Shown here one piece after another: positions 42,334 to 50,259 of a stretch of DNA of 64,000 bases. Position 1 is the first letter of the stretch, and every line of letters begins with the position of its first letter. This stretch comes from JAFGSI01 sp041287425. Lineage in GTDB: Bacteria; Chloroflexota; Anaerolineae; Anaerolineales; Villigracilaceae. The notes below the pieces were generated by a model, which searched no databases, was not told the origin of the DNA, and was given only the letters and a program-made list of their open reading frames with translations. The position numbers were made by a program, and so were the translations under genes. The DNA lies in assembly GCA_041287425.1 (NCBI GenBank), contig JBEULG010000038.1, positions 1 to 64,000 of the forward strand, given 5' to 3'.

Positions 42334-43511
42334 GGCCGCCAGGCCGGCTGATCCACCCAGCCGCTCCCATCGGTCAGGGGGATGACGTCCCCGCTTTCGA
42401 CATCGAATAAAACCATCTCGGTGAAAGGCAGGCAATCGCCGCAGCCGGATTCGGCTGGCGGCGAGGCCAGGCGGGTGCACACCATCTGTCTGCCGTCCGG
42501 CGACCAGGCGAAAGCGCGGACATCTTGCGTGCCGGGCAAGGGAGCGGCGCGCCGAGCGGCGGCATCGCCCAGCCAGAGGCTGGAATCGGCCTGGCCGAGG
42601 GCGCGGCGCACCTGAACGAGGTAGGCCAGGCGCGTCCCGTCCGGAGACCAGCGGGCGGCGACCTCCGACCGGTCAGCGGTCTCGGTCAGGCGCGTCAGAC
42701 GGTTGGAGGTCAGGTCCCAGAGAAAGAGGTCCATCGGACGGCCGTCGGGGCGGTAGGGTCCCTCGCCGGCCGAAAAGAGGAGCCGTTCCCCCTCCGGCGA
42801 CCAGGCCGGGAAGCGGTTGGCCCGCCCGGCGGCGGCGCACAGCGGCTCGGCGGCTGCCGAACGGTCGAGGGCCAGGACGCAGACAAGGCTGCTGCCGCAG
42901 TCCGCGCCGGCCAGCGGGCCGAGGCTGAAAGCCAGGGCGTCTCCCGCCGGCGACCAGGCCAGGTCGGCAAACCACTCATCCCGGCTGGCACGCAGTTCCT
43001 GCAGCCGACCCTGCCGGTCAACCGTCAGGATGCTGTTCCGCTGGACGGACTGGAAGACAAAGGCGAAGCGCTCGCCATCCGGCGCCCAGGCCGGGGAATC
43101 GAAACGCGGGGCGTTGTACCAGCCGTTTTGTTCCAGCCTCAGCCGCAAGTCGCAGGTCAGGCAGACGGCCTGACCGCCTTGCGGATTCAGAACGTAGAGG
43201 TCCGACCATTGGGCCGCGCCGGGGCCGGCCGTAAACAGGACCGCCGCCGGCGATGTGAAGGCGGACTCTACGGGCAGGGAAAAGTCGGTGAGCGGCGGCA
43301 GAGCAACCATCGGCAGCGCAGAAAGCGGGAGGGGGGTGGGTGAGGCGGTCGGCGTCGGCGAGGGACGCGGCGTGGGCGGCAGATTCAGGTGAGCCGCCGC
43401 CTGGGGTTCCGCCCGGCAGCCCTGCAAAAAGAGCAACCCCACACAGAGCCAGCGCGGCAGTCTGCTGCGGGCAATTCGTTGCACTTCACAAAAACAGAAA
43501 TTCCCCTTCAT
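42330..43511 (-). CDS. TolB-like beta-propeller lipoprotein
   Basis: This 393-residue protein has a probable lipoprotein signal (LFLQGC, Cys at about 32) after a longer N-region, a Thr/Pro linker (PTPRPSPTPTASPTPLP) and repeated WD40-like/PD40 blades: SPAWAPDGERFAF, DLAWSPAGDALAF, FPAWSPEGERLLF, AARWSPDGTRLAY and FAWSPDGRQMV. These give a six-bladed propeller as in TolB, typically a binding scaffold outside the membrane. The ATG at 43511 has a GAGGGGGGTGA ribosome binding site. Its TAA overlaps the M20 gene stop on the other strand. Confidence 0.82.
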   Translation of the reverse strand: MKGNFCFCEVQRIARSRLPRWLCVGLLFLQGCRAEPQAAAHLNLPPTPRPSPTPTASPTPLPLSALPMVALPPLTDFSLPVESAFTSPAAVLFTAGPGAAQWSDLYVLNPQGGQAVCLTCDLRLRLEQNGWYNAPRFDSPAWAPDGERFAFVFQSVQRNSILTVDRQGRLQELRASRDEWFADLAWSPAGDALAFSLGPLAGADCGSSLVCVLALDRSAAAEPLCAAAGRANRFPAWSPEGERLLFSAGEGPYRPDGRPMDLFLWDLTSNRLTRLTETADRSEVAARWSPDGTRLAYLVQVRRALGQADSSLWLGDAAARRAAPLPGTQDVRAFAWSPDGRQMVCTRLASPPAESGCGDCLPFTEMVLFDVESGDVIPLTDGSGWVDQPAWRP

Positions 43512-43543
43512 CGTCACCCCCCTCAAATGGTGGGACTGGGGCT

Positions 43544-43571
43544 AGTATATCCAGATTGCTTGTCTGGTCAA
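43544..43571 (-). promoter_or_regulatory. Promoter of the TolB-like lipoprotein gene
   Basis: On the minus strand TTGACC (43571-43566) and TATACT (43549-43544) are 16 bases apart, 32 bases before the ATG at 43511. Confidence 0.65.
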
Positions 43572-43605
43572 GTGCGACTGGGAAATTTTAAGAGAGGCAG
43601 CGATG

Positions 43606-44835
43606 TCAAAGGGCGCGCCGTTTCTTGCGGGAAGCCGAGAGCGTCAGGGGGTCGCTGCCCGCCAGCGGAGCGGTCAGCGGCCCGGCCTGGAGGTCCATCA
43701 CCCGGCTGTTGGCAAAGAAGCCGAAATCGAAGTTGGTCGCCTCGCCCGCCCGCTTTCCGGGGATGGGCATCAGCCGCGCCGTGAGGGGTTTGTCGAGGCG
43801 CAGGGCGAGGGCCGCCAGGTCGAACAGCAGGGCGGCAATCTGCGGGGCAGTCACGTCGCCGGGCAGCGGGACGGTATCCAGCCCCGCGCCGCAGACGGCG
43901 GCATAGAGCAGCAGGTCTTTGACGGTCAGAGTCCCCTCGGCGGCGCGCCGCGCCAGGACGGAATCTTCCAGCACCGGCGGCATGAAACCGCTGAAGCCGG
44001 CGCGCGGGAACCCGGCGCGCTCGATGGCCTCGGTCAGGATGGCGGCGGCTGCCAGCGAGCCGTGCAGGCCGATTTTCGGGACTCCCATCCGCTCGACGGC
44101 CGCGCCCAGTGATTTGGACTCTTCCGGGAAAGGCGCCAGGGAAAAGTCAATCCCGCCGAAGCGCGCCTGATGCTTGAATTTGAGAAAATCGGCCACGCGA
44201 CTCAGGCGGCGGGCGCTTTCTGTGAGACGTTCCGCCAGCCGCTGCCGCCCTTCGTCCACTGTGGAGGCATCTTCGAACGCGCTGACCGCCTCGTCCGCCG
44301 TCTCCATCGCCAGGGCAAAGGCCGGCGAATTGCCCTCATGGTAGGCCGCCGGGAAGAACGGCGCACCAGGCGGGACGTTGGCCAGCGCCGCGAAGCGCAG
44401 GTTGGCAAAACCGTTCGGGTCGAGCGGCGCGACGGCGACGATGACCTCGGCGCAGGCCTGCACCGCCTGCGGATACATTTGCCCCTTTTCTGCCATCACC
44501 CCACCGAAGAAGACGTTTTCCGAGGCGGCAATCGCCTCCGGGATGAGCGGGTAACTGTCGGGCGACTCCGGCAGCGCCGGCCCCAGCGAGGCGTAGGCGA
44601 TGCCAATCTCCGGCAAGAGGCGGCTCAGACTCTCGGCCAGGCGCGGCGTTTCGCCGACCTTTTTGCCCAGCAGGTGCGGGAAGGGAACGGTGGCCAGGCG
44701 CGTCGTCTGGACTTCGTATCCCTCGGCCTCGAAGGCGGCTTTGGCCTCGGCCAGGAACGCCCCCGCCCGCCGCAGAGTCTTTTCCTCCAGCGGCCAGCCG
44801 GGGTTGCAGAAGTAGGTGATGGCGCGGATTTTCAT
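43606..44835 (-). CDS. DUF711 (PFL-like) family protein
   Basis: This 409-residue protein matches the DUF711/UPF0210 family: MKIRAITYFCNPGWPLEE start, YASLGPALPESPDSYPLIPEAI, FFGGVMAEKGQMY, NLRFAALANVPPGAPFFPAAYHEG, FGGIDFSLAPFPEESKSLGAAVERMG, and LYAAVCGAGLDTVPLPGD. Related proteins fold like anaerobic glycyl-radical enzymes but lack the radical motif; no function is established. It is the next minus-strand gene downstream of the SpoU methyltransferase, with a 42-bp repeat array in between that probably separates the transcripts. Confidence 0.85.
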   Translation of the reverse strand: MKIRAITYFCNPGWPLEEKTLRRAGAFLAEAKAAFEAEGYEVQTTRLATVPFPHLLGKKVGETPRLAESLSRLLPEIGIAYASLGPALPESPDSYPLIPEAIAASENVFFGGVMAEKGQMYPQAVQACAEVIVAVAPLDPNGFANLRFAALANVPPGAPFFPAAYHEGNSPAFALAMETADEAVSAFEDASTVDEGRQRLAERLTESARRLSRVADFLKFKHQARFGGIDFSLAPFPEESKSLGAAVERMGVPKIGLHGSLAAAAILTEAIERAGFPRAGFSGFMPPVLEDSVLARRAAEGTLTVKDLLLYAAVCGAGLDTVPLPGDVTAPQIAALLFDLAALALRLDKPLTARLMPIPGKRAGEATNFDFGFFANSRVMDLQAGPLTAPLAGSDPLTLSASRKKRRAL

Positions 44836-44874
44836 CGGTTCGGTATCCTGACTTCATCGGGATTAAGAAGTGCA

Positions 44875-45101
44875 AGCATCGAACGACGCGAATGGAACGA
44901 ATTGGTGAAAAGCACCGGCATCGAATGACGCAAATGGAACGAATTGGTGAAAAATATCGGCATCGAATGACGCGAATGGAACGAATTGGTGAAAAGTATC
45001 GGCATCGAATGACGCGAATGGAACGAATTGGTGAAAAGCACCGGCATCGAATGACGCGAATTGACCGGATTTTTTCGAGAAATTCGCGCCTATTCGATGC
45101 T
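44875..45101. repeat. 42-bp tandem array ending in an inverted module
   Basis: Units begin at 44875, 44917, 44959, 45001 and 45043 with an exact 42-base period. The unit starts GGCATCGAATGACGCGAATG and continues GAACGAATTGGTGAAAA with a variable 4-5 base tail (GCACC, ATATC or GTATC). The last, partial unit meets an inverted copy (ATTCGCGCCTATTCGATGC, about 45082-45100), so a large imperfect hairpin closes the array. The period is a multiple of three, so repetitive open frames appear on both strands; these are not genes. Confidence 0.9.
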
Positions 45102-45875
45102 TTAACCTGCCCGTCTCTGCCGGACGACCTCGAACATCAAAATCGCACCGGCAACCCCGGCGTTGAGCGACTCGATGCCGCCCGGCATGGGAATGCTGAC
45201 TTTTGCGCTCGCCAGCGCCTGCGCGGCGGCGGAGGCCCCCTCCGCCTCGCCGCCGACGATGAGCGCCAGCGGGGCACGCAGGTCGGTCTCCCAGCAGGGG
45301 AGGCCGTCCATGTCGGCCAGCAGAAGATGCAGGCCGGAGGTCCGCGCCCGAATCTCGTCCCAGGTCAGGGAGAGAATCGGCAGGCGGAAGTGGGCGCCCA
45401 TGCCAGCGCGGACGACCTTCGGCGCGAAGGCGTCGGTCGTCTCCGGCGGGAGGAAGACGGCCTGCACCCCGGCCGCAGCGGCGGTTCGCAGGAGCGTGCC
45501 GAGGTTGCCGGGGTCGCGAATCTGGTCGGGAATCAAGACAAAGTCGAACGTCGCAGGCGGCAAGTCGGGGACGGGCAGATCGAGGACGGCCAGGATGCCC
45601 TGGGTGTTGTCGGTATCGCTCAGCGAGTTCAGCAGCCCGTCGGCGACCCGTTCCACGTCCACCCCCTGGGCCTGCAGACGGGCAAGCAGCGCCTGTCCCC
45701 GTTCGCTCAACGTCTCGCCGGCCAGCACGAAGCGGAACGGCCATCCGGCGGCCAGGGCCTCCTCCACCAGGCGCACCCCCTCGGCGACGAAGGCCCCGGC
45801 CTCACGGCGCGCTTTGGGACGTCCCAGCAGGGCGCGGACGAGTTTGAGTTTGGGGTTGTGGGAAGAGGTAATCAT
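45102..45875 (-). CDS. TrmH/SpoU-family RNA 2'-O-methyltransferase
   Basis: This 257-residue protein has the N-terminal substrate-binding domain of 23S rRNA/tRNA methyltransferases (ITSSHNPKLKLVRALL, GAFVAEGVRLVEEAL). Its SPOUT catalytic domain has the three motifs DPGNLGTLLRTAAAAG, LALIVGGEAEGAS and IPMPGGIESLNAGVAGAI, which form the SAM-binding trefoil knot. It should methylate ribose 2'-OH of an rRNA or tRNA nucleotide; the position is unknown. Its ATG overlaps the macrodomain gene stop (ATGA). Confidence 0.9.
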   Translation of the reverse strand: MITSSHNPKLKLVRALLGRPKARREAGAFVAEGVRLVEEALAAGWPFRFVLAGETLSERGQALLARLQAQGVDVERVADGLLNSLSDTDNTQGILAVLDLPVPDLPPATFDFVLIPDQIRDPGNLGTLLRTAAAAGVQAVFLPPETTDAFAPKVVRAGMGAHFRLPILSLTWDEIRARTSGLHLLLADMDGLPCWETDLRAPLALIVGGEAEGASAAAQALASAKVSIPMPGGIESLNAGVAGAILMFEVVRQRRAG

Positions 45876-46444
45876 GGGGAGGGGCTGTTTTCGAAGAGGT
45901 TCAAGGCAGCGCGGAAGGCCTGGAGGGTTTCGCCGTCGAACAAGACCAGCCGAATCAGCGAGAGATGGGAGGCGCGGGCGGCAAAATAGTCGCGGATGGC
46001 GGCCAGGGTGACTTCGGCGGCGCGCTCTTTGGGGAAGCCGAAGATGCCGGTCGAAATGGCGGGCAGGGACACGGAGGTCAGCCCCAACTCGTCGGCGCGG
46101 CGCAGCGACCCCGTAACTGCCGCGGCCAATTTGGCCTCCTCCTCCCCCTCGCCCCAGACCGGCCCGACGGCGTGGATGACGTAGCGGCAAGGCAGAGCCC
46201 CGCCGGAGGTCACGGCAGGCGAGTCGTGCGTGACGAGGCCGTGTTCCCGCACCCAGGCGTCCGATTCGCGCTGGATGGTCTCTCCGCCGCGCTGGACGAT
46301 GGCCCAGGCCAGGCCGCCGCCGTGATGGAGGTAGGCGTTGGCGGCGTTGACGATGGCATCGCTGCTTTCGCGGGTCAGGTCGCCCTGCACAAGTTGGAGA
46401 AGCGCTCCGCCGGGCAGGCGGGTTTCGGCCAGGACGGCGTTCAT
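45872..46444 (-). CDS. Macrodomain protein (ADP-ribose-binding/hydrolysing)
   Basis: This 190-residue single macrodomain has LVQGDLTRESSDAIVNAANA, LHHGGGLAWAIVQRGG and VSLPAISTGIFGFPKERAAE, the loops that hold ADP-ribose. Family members remove ADP-ribose from proteins or hydrolyse O-acetyl-ADP-ribose, and the NAAN and GGG motifs of hydrolytic members are intact. The ATG at 46444 is chosen; an upstream in-frame TTG lies within a palindrome. It is translationally coupled to the SpoU methyltransferase by an ATGA overlap. Confidence 0.88.
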   Translation of the reverse strand: MNAVLAETRLPGGALLQLVQGDLTRESSDAIVNAANAYLHHGGGLAWAIVQRGGETIQRESDAWVREHGLVTHDSPAVTSGGALPCRYVIHAVGPVWGEGEEEAKLAAAVTGSLRRADELGLTSVSLPAISTGIFGFPKERAAEVTLAAIRDYFAARASHLSLIRLVLFDGETLQAFRAALNLFENSPSP

Positions 46445-46463
46445 AAAGTGTATTTTAAGTGCA

Positions 46464-46490
46464 GTAGGTCGGATTGGCAATCCGACCTAC
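46464..46490. repeat. 27-bp perfect palindrome
   Basis: GTAGGTCGGATTG and CAATCCGACCTAC are perfect 13-base arms around a single G. It lies between the SDR stop and the macrodomain start and could act as a transcript-end hairpin; palindromes of this form look like dispersed REP-type repeats. Confidence 0.7.
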
Positions 46491-46514
46491 GCGCTTTCTA
46501 GAAGCGTTCTTCTG

Positions 46515-47276
46515 TCACATACGCGTACACATCATGCCGCCGTCCACGTGCAGGGTCGCGCCGTGGATGTAGGAAGCCTGGTCGCTGGCGAGGAAGAGGA
46601 TGGCGTGGGCGATGTCCTCCGGCTCGCCGATGCGCCGCATGGGAATCTTCTCCAGGAAATACTGCACCTGGTCGGGGTCGCCGAGCATATTCTTGGTCAG
46701 GCCGGTCAGCACCATGCCGGGTGCGACGGCGTTGACGTTGATGTGATAGCCAGAGCAGTCCACGGCGATGCCCTGGGTCATCATCTTGGCCGCGCCCTTG
46801 CTGGTGTTGTAGATGGACTGTCCCTGCCCGGCCACTTCGCCCATGATGGAGGTGACGTTGACAATCTTGCCGTAGTCCTTGTCCATCATGGTCGGCAGGA
46901 CGGCGCGGCTGAAGAAGAACATGCCGCGCACGTTGATGTCCATCACGCGGTCGTATTCTTCGTTGTCCATCATCGCGAAGGGGACGAACTGCCCCGTGCC
47001 GGCGTTGTTGACCAGGATGTCAATCGTGCCGAATTTTTCCAGCGTGGCCGCCACGCAGGCCTCGACCTCCTCCTGGACGCGGACGTTGACCTTCACCGCC
47101 AGGCACTCGGCCCCTTCGGCGGCGACCAGGGCGCGGGTCTCCTCCAGCCCGGCCTCGTTCACGTCGCAGACGGTCACTTTGGCGCCCTCGCGCCCAAACA
47201 GCACCGCCGCGGCGCGTCCGATGCCCGACGCCGCGCCGGTCACGATAGCGACTTTGTTCTCGAAACGTTTACACAT
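46515..47276 (-). CDS. Short-chain dehydrogenase/reductase
   Basis: This 253-residue classical SDR has the coenzyme loop VTGAASGIGRAA, DVNE after the second strand, LVNNAGTG, the catalytic Ser in VTSIMGE and Tyr/Lys in YNTSKGA, and the substrate-loop PGMVLTG. The Asp after beta-2 (VCDVNE) favours NAD(H) over NADP(H), as known for the family. It should oxidise or reduce a hydroxy/keto group, perhaps of an acyl chain handled by the thiolase-type enzymes upstream. The ATG at 47276 has a GGAGG RBS and overlaps the first DUF6512 gene by eight bases, making it the last gene of the 55289-46515 cluster. Confidence 0.9.
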   Translation of the reverse strand: MCKRFENKVAIVTGAASGIGRAAAVLFGREGAKVTVCDVNEAGLEETRALVAAEGAECLAVKVNVRVQEEVEACVAATLEKFGTIDILVNNAGTGQFVPFAMMDNEEYDRVMDINVRGMFFFSRAVLPTMMDKDYGKIVNVTSIMGEVAGQGQSIYNTSKGAAKMMTQGIAVDCSGYHINVNAVAPGMVLTGLTKNMLGDPDQVQYFLEKIPMRRIGEPEDIAHAILFLASDQASYIHGATLHVDGGMMCTRM

Positions 47277-47832
47277 ACAGCCTCCACAACAAGAGAGAAT
47301 GAGTCTGCCAGTCCGGCTCGGTGAAGACATCTGCCCACGGCAGCCGGAAGGTCAGGATGATGTAGGTGAGAATGGAAATGACAAACAGCGCCCAGATGGC
47401 AGTTTTCAGAGACTTTCCGTAGGTTATCTGCTCGAAGCCGCGCTCGAAAACCGCCGCCAGGATGCCCACCAGCAGCGTGGCGACATTGCCCCACAGGATT
47501 TCCAACGGCAGGGGCATCTGCCCCGTCACCGCTGCCATCCCGTACCAGGTCAGGAAGACCATCCAGGGGGCAAAGATGGCCGCCGTCAGCCGGGCATACC
47601 AGTAGGAAGCGCGCTCGCTCACCCGTTTGCGGAAAATCAGATATTCGACCAGCGAGAGAATGAGATAGGCAAAGAAGGTCGCCTTGTAGTGCTGGAAGTT
47701 CGACTCATTCACGCCGCTGATGAGCGTGATGGGGATGACCGGGGCGAGTTTGCGCAGCACATACAGGAGCAGGAAGGTCACCCAGAAGAGCAGGCCCTTC
47801 AGCCAGGGACGAAAACCGGTCGCCGTTTTCAT
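47269..47832 (-). CDS. DUF6512-type membrane protein (paralogue 1)
   Basis: This 187-residue polytopic protein has about five hydrophobic segments (LLFWVTFLLLYVLRKLA, ATFFAYLILSLVEYLIF, TAAIFAPWMVFLTWYGMAA, ILWGNVATLLVGILAAVF, TAIWALFVISILTYIILTF). It is a paralogue of the protein encoded at 53018: both share SNFQHYK/SIYQHMK-type, ATFFAYL/VAFFAYL, a conserved NLATLL/NVATLL helix and a C-terminal FRLPWADVF/YRLPWLDVF. No catalytic motif is visible and the family is uncharacterised. Two divergent copies in one operon suggest a heteromeric membrane component. Confidence 0.75.
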   Translation of the reverse strand: MKTATGFRPWLKGLLFWVTFLLLYVLRKLAPVIPITLISGVNESNFQHYKATFFAYLILSLVEYLIFRKRVSERASYWYARLTAAIFAPWMVFLTWYGMAAVTGQMPLPLEILWGNVATLLVGILAAVFERGFEQITYGKSLKTAIWALFVISILTYIILTFRLPWADVFTEPDWQTHSLLLWRLYV

Positions 47833-47841
47833 CGCCGCCTC

Positions 47842-49185
47842 CTATTTTGCAGACAAAACCTGACCAATCGAATCCACCACCGCCTGGGCCACGTACTTGC
47901 GGTACGGGCCGACCGGGCAGCCGGCGTAGATGCCGGTCGTCTTGCCTTCGCGGAAAGTGCGGACGAGCGGTTGTTCCCAGTCCGGGTACGGAATCGGGGC
48001 GTTGCGGTCGTACTCGGCAAAGGCGCAGAACTTCTTCATGGCGTGGAAAATCATCAGGTCGGTGTTCTCGGCCGGGAATTCGGTCGGCAGTTCGATGGCG
48101 TAATCGTAGCCTTCCTCGATGGCCTTGCGGTAGGCGTCGTAGGTGCCGAACTTGGTGCGTTTGGGGTCCCAGTACTCATCGGCGTATTCATCGAACGACC
48201 AGACCACCTCCCACTTGCCGGGCCAATCGGCCATCACCTGCCGGACGCCCGCTTCGAGCGGTTGGCGGTAGAGCGGGGCGCGTTCGTCCTGCGTCTCCTT
48301 TTTGAAGGGATGCCCGTGCCGCGAGAGAATCACCAGCACGCTGGCGTTTCGATCCAGACCGGCGAGCCGGTCGCGCAAAATCTGACAGTAGGCCTCGCGC
48401 AGCGAGGGCTGGTTGCCGAGTTGGTCGGCCATGATGACGCGCGCCCGTCCGGCCACCGCCTCGTGGACGGTCACCAGAGCGTAACCGTAGTCCTCGAAGT
48501 CGCAATAGATGGGGTTGTTGATGTTCTGATAGACAATCGTCTCGCAGCCGGCGGCGAGCAGTTCCTCGACTGCTTGATGGATGGTCTCCGGGTACATGTA
48601 GTAGGCGTTGCGGAACTCTACGGCGGGGAAGCGCTTGGCGAGTTCGGCGACCGCCTCTTCATAGACCTTGCGCAACTGACTGCGCCAGGCGACCTTTTTT
48701 TCCGGCAGGAGGTGACCGTAGTACCAGCCAACGACTTTGGCCCCCACCTTGTCGCACACATCCGGGCGGCCGTTGGGACCGTCGCCTTTGTAGAGGAAGT
48801 AGCCGTGGTCCCAGGGGTTCTTCTTGATGGGATTGACCCACTTGACCGGACACTCCACATACGGCTTGCCAGCCTCGTTGACGAACGAGCCATCCGAGTC
48901 GACCAACTGGCGCGGCTGGAAGGGTTCGCGCGCCAGCGGGTTTTCAGGGTCAATCAGCCCCATGCCGCGGTCGGCCAGAATCATCCCGACCAGGAAGGGC
49001 GGCATGATGTACTCGAAGACATGCTCCATGAAGCGGCTGTAGAATTCCGGCTCGTACTCCTCCGGCATGCCCAGTTCGCCGATGATGACGCCGACTTTTC
49101 CAACAACCTGCGTCGGTTGGTTTTTGAAGAGCGCCTCGTAACCGTACTGCTTGCCGTATTTCTTCTTCAGTTTTTTGTCGTCCAT
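47842..49185 (-). CDS. Ferrochelatase-superfamily-like protein
   Basis: This 447-residue protein has no signal peptide. Its layout resembles ferrochelatase: an N-terminal VGVIIGELGMPEEYEPEFYS (compare LxNLGTPxxP), a first domain with EFRNAYYMYPETIHQAVEEL, then VLVILSRHGHP, whose His aligns by eye with the catalytic His of SxHGxP in HemH, and a later PTEFPAENTDLMIFHAMKK where HemH has its Glu-containing helix. It is about 100 residues longer than typical HemH, with insertions around 85-150. The assignment rests on motif order only. It could insert or bind a metal or tetrapyrrole, or be a structural relative with another role in this lipid-type cluster. Confidence 0.5.
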   Translation of the reverse strand: MDDKKLKKKYGKQYGYEALFKNQPTQVVGKVGVIIGELGMPEEYEPEFYSRFMEHVFEYIMPPFLVGMILADRGMGLIDPENPLAREPFQPRQLVDSDGSFVNEAGKPYVECPVKWVNPIKKNPWDHGYFLYKGDGPNGRPDVCDKVGAKVVGWYYGHLLPEKKVAWRSQLRKVYEEAVAELAKRFPAVEFRNAYYMYPETIHQAVEELLAAGCETIVYQNINNPIYCDFEDYGYALVTVHEAVAGRARVIMADQLGNQPSLREAYCQILRDRLAGLDRNASVLVILSRHGHPFKKETQDERAPLYRQPLEAGVRQVMADWPGKWEVVWSFDEYADEYWDPKRTKFGTYDAYRKAIEEGYDYAIELPTEFPAENTDLMIFHAMKKFCAFAEYDRNAPIPYPDWEQPLVRTFREGKTTGIYAGCPVGPYRKYVAQAVVDSIGQVLSAK

Positions 49186-49197
49186 CTGCTTTTCCTC

Positions 49198-49803
49198 TCA
49201 GCAGCCCTTGGCGCGGACATCCCGCTGGAGCAAAATCGCGCCGACCATGAAGCCCAGTTGTCCAAAGGTATTGATGCTCTCCTCGATCCACTGCTTGGCG
49301 ACCGTCTGCTCGCTGGAGGCCATGCTGCCCATCGCCACCAGGCACAGGAAAGCGACGATGAAGCCAACCGCCGCCAGCGGGACGCGCCGCCGGAACGAAA
49401 GATAAGCCAGGATGCCCTGTGCCCCCATGCTGGACAGGGTCATGACCGCCAGCAGGGGAATCTTCCAGGCGGCGATGGCCATCACGGGCGGCGCGGCGGC
49501 CTTGCGCCGGCCGCGCGCCATCAGGATGGCTGTCACCAGCAGAGCCAGGAAACCCGGCGCAACCAGGGCAAACTGCACCTCGCTCATCCAGCGGATGTCG
49601 GCCAGGCCGGCGGCATAGAGCAGTTTCCAGGTCGCCTTGAGGAAGCCGCCCAGGAAGACCAGCAGCGCCCCGGCCATCGCCATCCGTCCACAGGACGAAC
49701 CGCGCATCTGGATGGCCATCCGCACCAGAAAGAACGCCCCTATCAGGAACAGCGTCACGGGGACGAAGTCGAACAGGGCAATCGAAAGGGGATAGGCCTC
49801 CAT
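49198..49803 (-). CDS. Six-helix membrane protein of unknown family
   Basis: This 201-residue protein has about six hydrophobic helices (LFDFVPVTLFLIGAFFLV, MAMAGALLVFLGGFLKAT, FALVAPGFLALLVTAILMA, IPLLAVMTLSSMGAQGILAY, LAAVGFIVAFLCLVAMGS, and a last amphipathic one, FGQLGFMVGAILL). Short loops contain few charged residues. I do not recognise it. The ATG at 49803 follows the DUF35 gene stop by one base, and the ferrochelatase-like gene begins 12 bases after its own stop, so it is firmly inside the operon. Confidence 0.7.
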   Translation of the reverse strand: MEAYPLSIALFDFVPVTLFLIGAFFLVRMAIQMRGSSCGRMAMAGALLVFLGGFLKATWKLLYAAGLADIRWMSEVQFALVAPGFLALLVTAILMARGRRKAAAPPVMAIAAWKIPLLAVMTLSSMGAQGILAYLSFRRRVPLAAVGFIVAFLCLVAMGSMASSEQTVAKQWIEESINTFGQLGFMVGAILLQRDVRAKGC

Positions 49804-49804
49804 G

Positions 49805-50257
49805 TCACTCTCCTTTATCCAGAACGAAGCCGTAGCCATAGACCCACGCGCCGGTATCCTCGCGCTTGTGCTTGCGCAGCACCATCTTGACGCGCGCCCC
49901 GACCTGCACTTCGGACGGGTCGGCAACCTGCATGATGTCCACCATCAGGTGGATGCCGTCATCGAGGCGGACGATGGCCTGGAGGCGCGGCATGTAGTCG
50001 CCATAGCCGACCGCCGGGAAGCCAACGTCGTCCAGGGCCACGGCGACGATTTCGCCGGTCTGGGCGCACGGGTAGGGTTCCATGGCGCGGGCATGACAGG
50101 ACGGACAAATCAGGCCGGTGCGCGGCGGGAAGAACTTCTCGCCGCAGGCCGTGCAGCGCGTTCCCTCCAGCCGGTAGCGGGCGGCGCGGGTGCGGTACCA
50201 CAAGGCAGAGGAGAACGTGTCCCAGCGGACGAATTGTTCGGGGAATTGGTCGCTCAT
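49805..50257 (-). CDS. DUF35 Zn-ribbon/OB-fold protein
   Basis: This 150-residue protein has an N-terminal helix, then a rubredoxin-like zinc ribbon CTACGEKFFPPRTGLICPSC (four Cys) and an OB-fold (GEIVAVALDDVGFPAVG through VKMVLRKHKRED). DUF35 proteins act as partners of thiolase-fold enzymes. Known cases are the archaeal thiolase/HMG-CoA synthase complex, PhlB in the PhlACB acyltransferase and ChsH2-type partners of steroid aldolases. Here it lies two bases after the thiolase gene, exactly that arrangement. It probably bridges the thiolase and the HMGCS-like protein and binds CoA thioesters. Confidence 0.88.
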   Translation of the reverse strand: MSDQFPEQFVRWDTFSSALWYRTRAARYRLEGTRCTACGEKFFPPRTGLICPSCHARAMEPYPCAQTGEIVAVALDDVGFPAVGYGDYMPRLQAIVRLDDGIHLMVDIMQVADPSEVQVGARVKMVLRKHKREDTGAWVYGYGFVLDKGE

Positions 50258-50259
50258 CG

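Noticed and set aside
44875..45101. CRISPR array
   Set aside because: The 42-base units repeat across their whole length with no unique spacers, and no cas genes are present in the window.
46879..49890. A 1003-codon plus-strand open frame
   Set aside because: It is antisense to the SDR, DUF6512, ferrochelatase-like and membrane protein genes; its His/Arg/Asp-rich translation has no domain and reflects GC-rich third-position bias.
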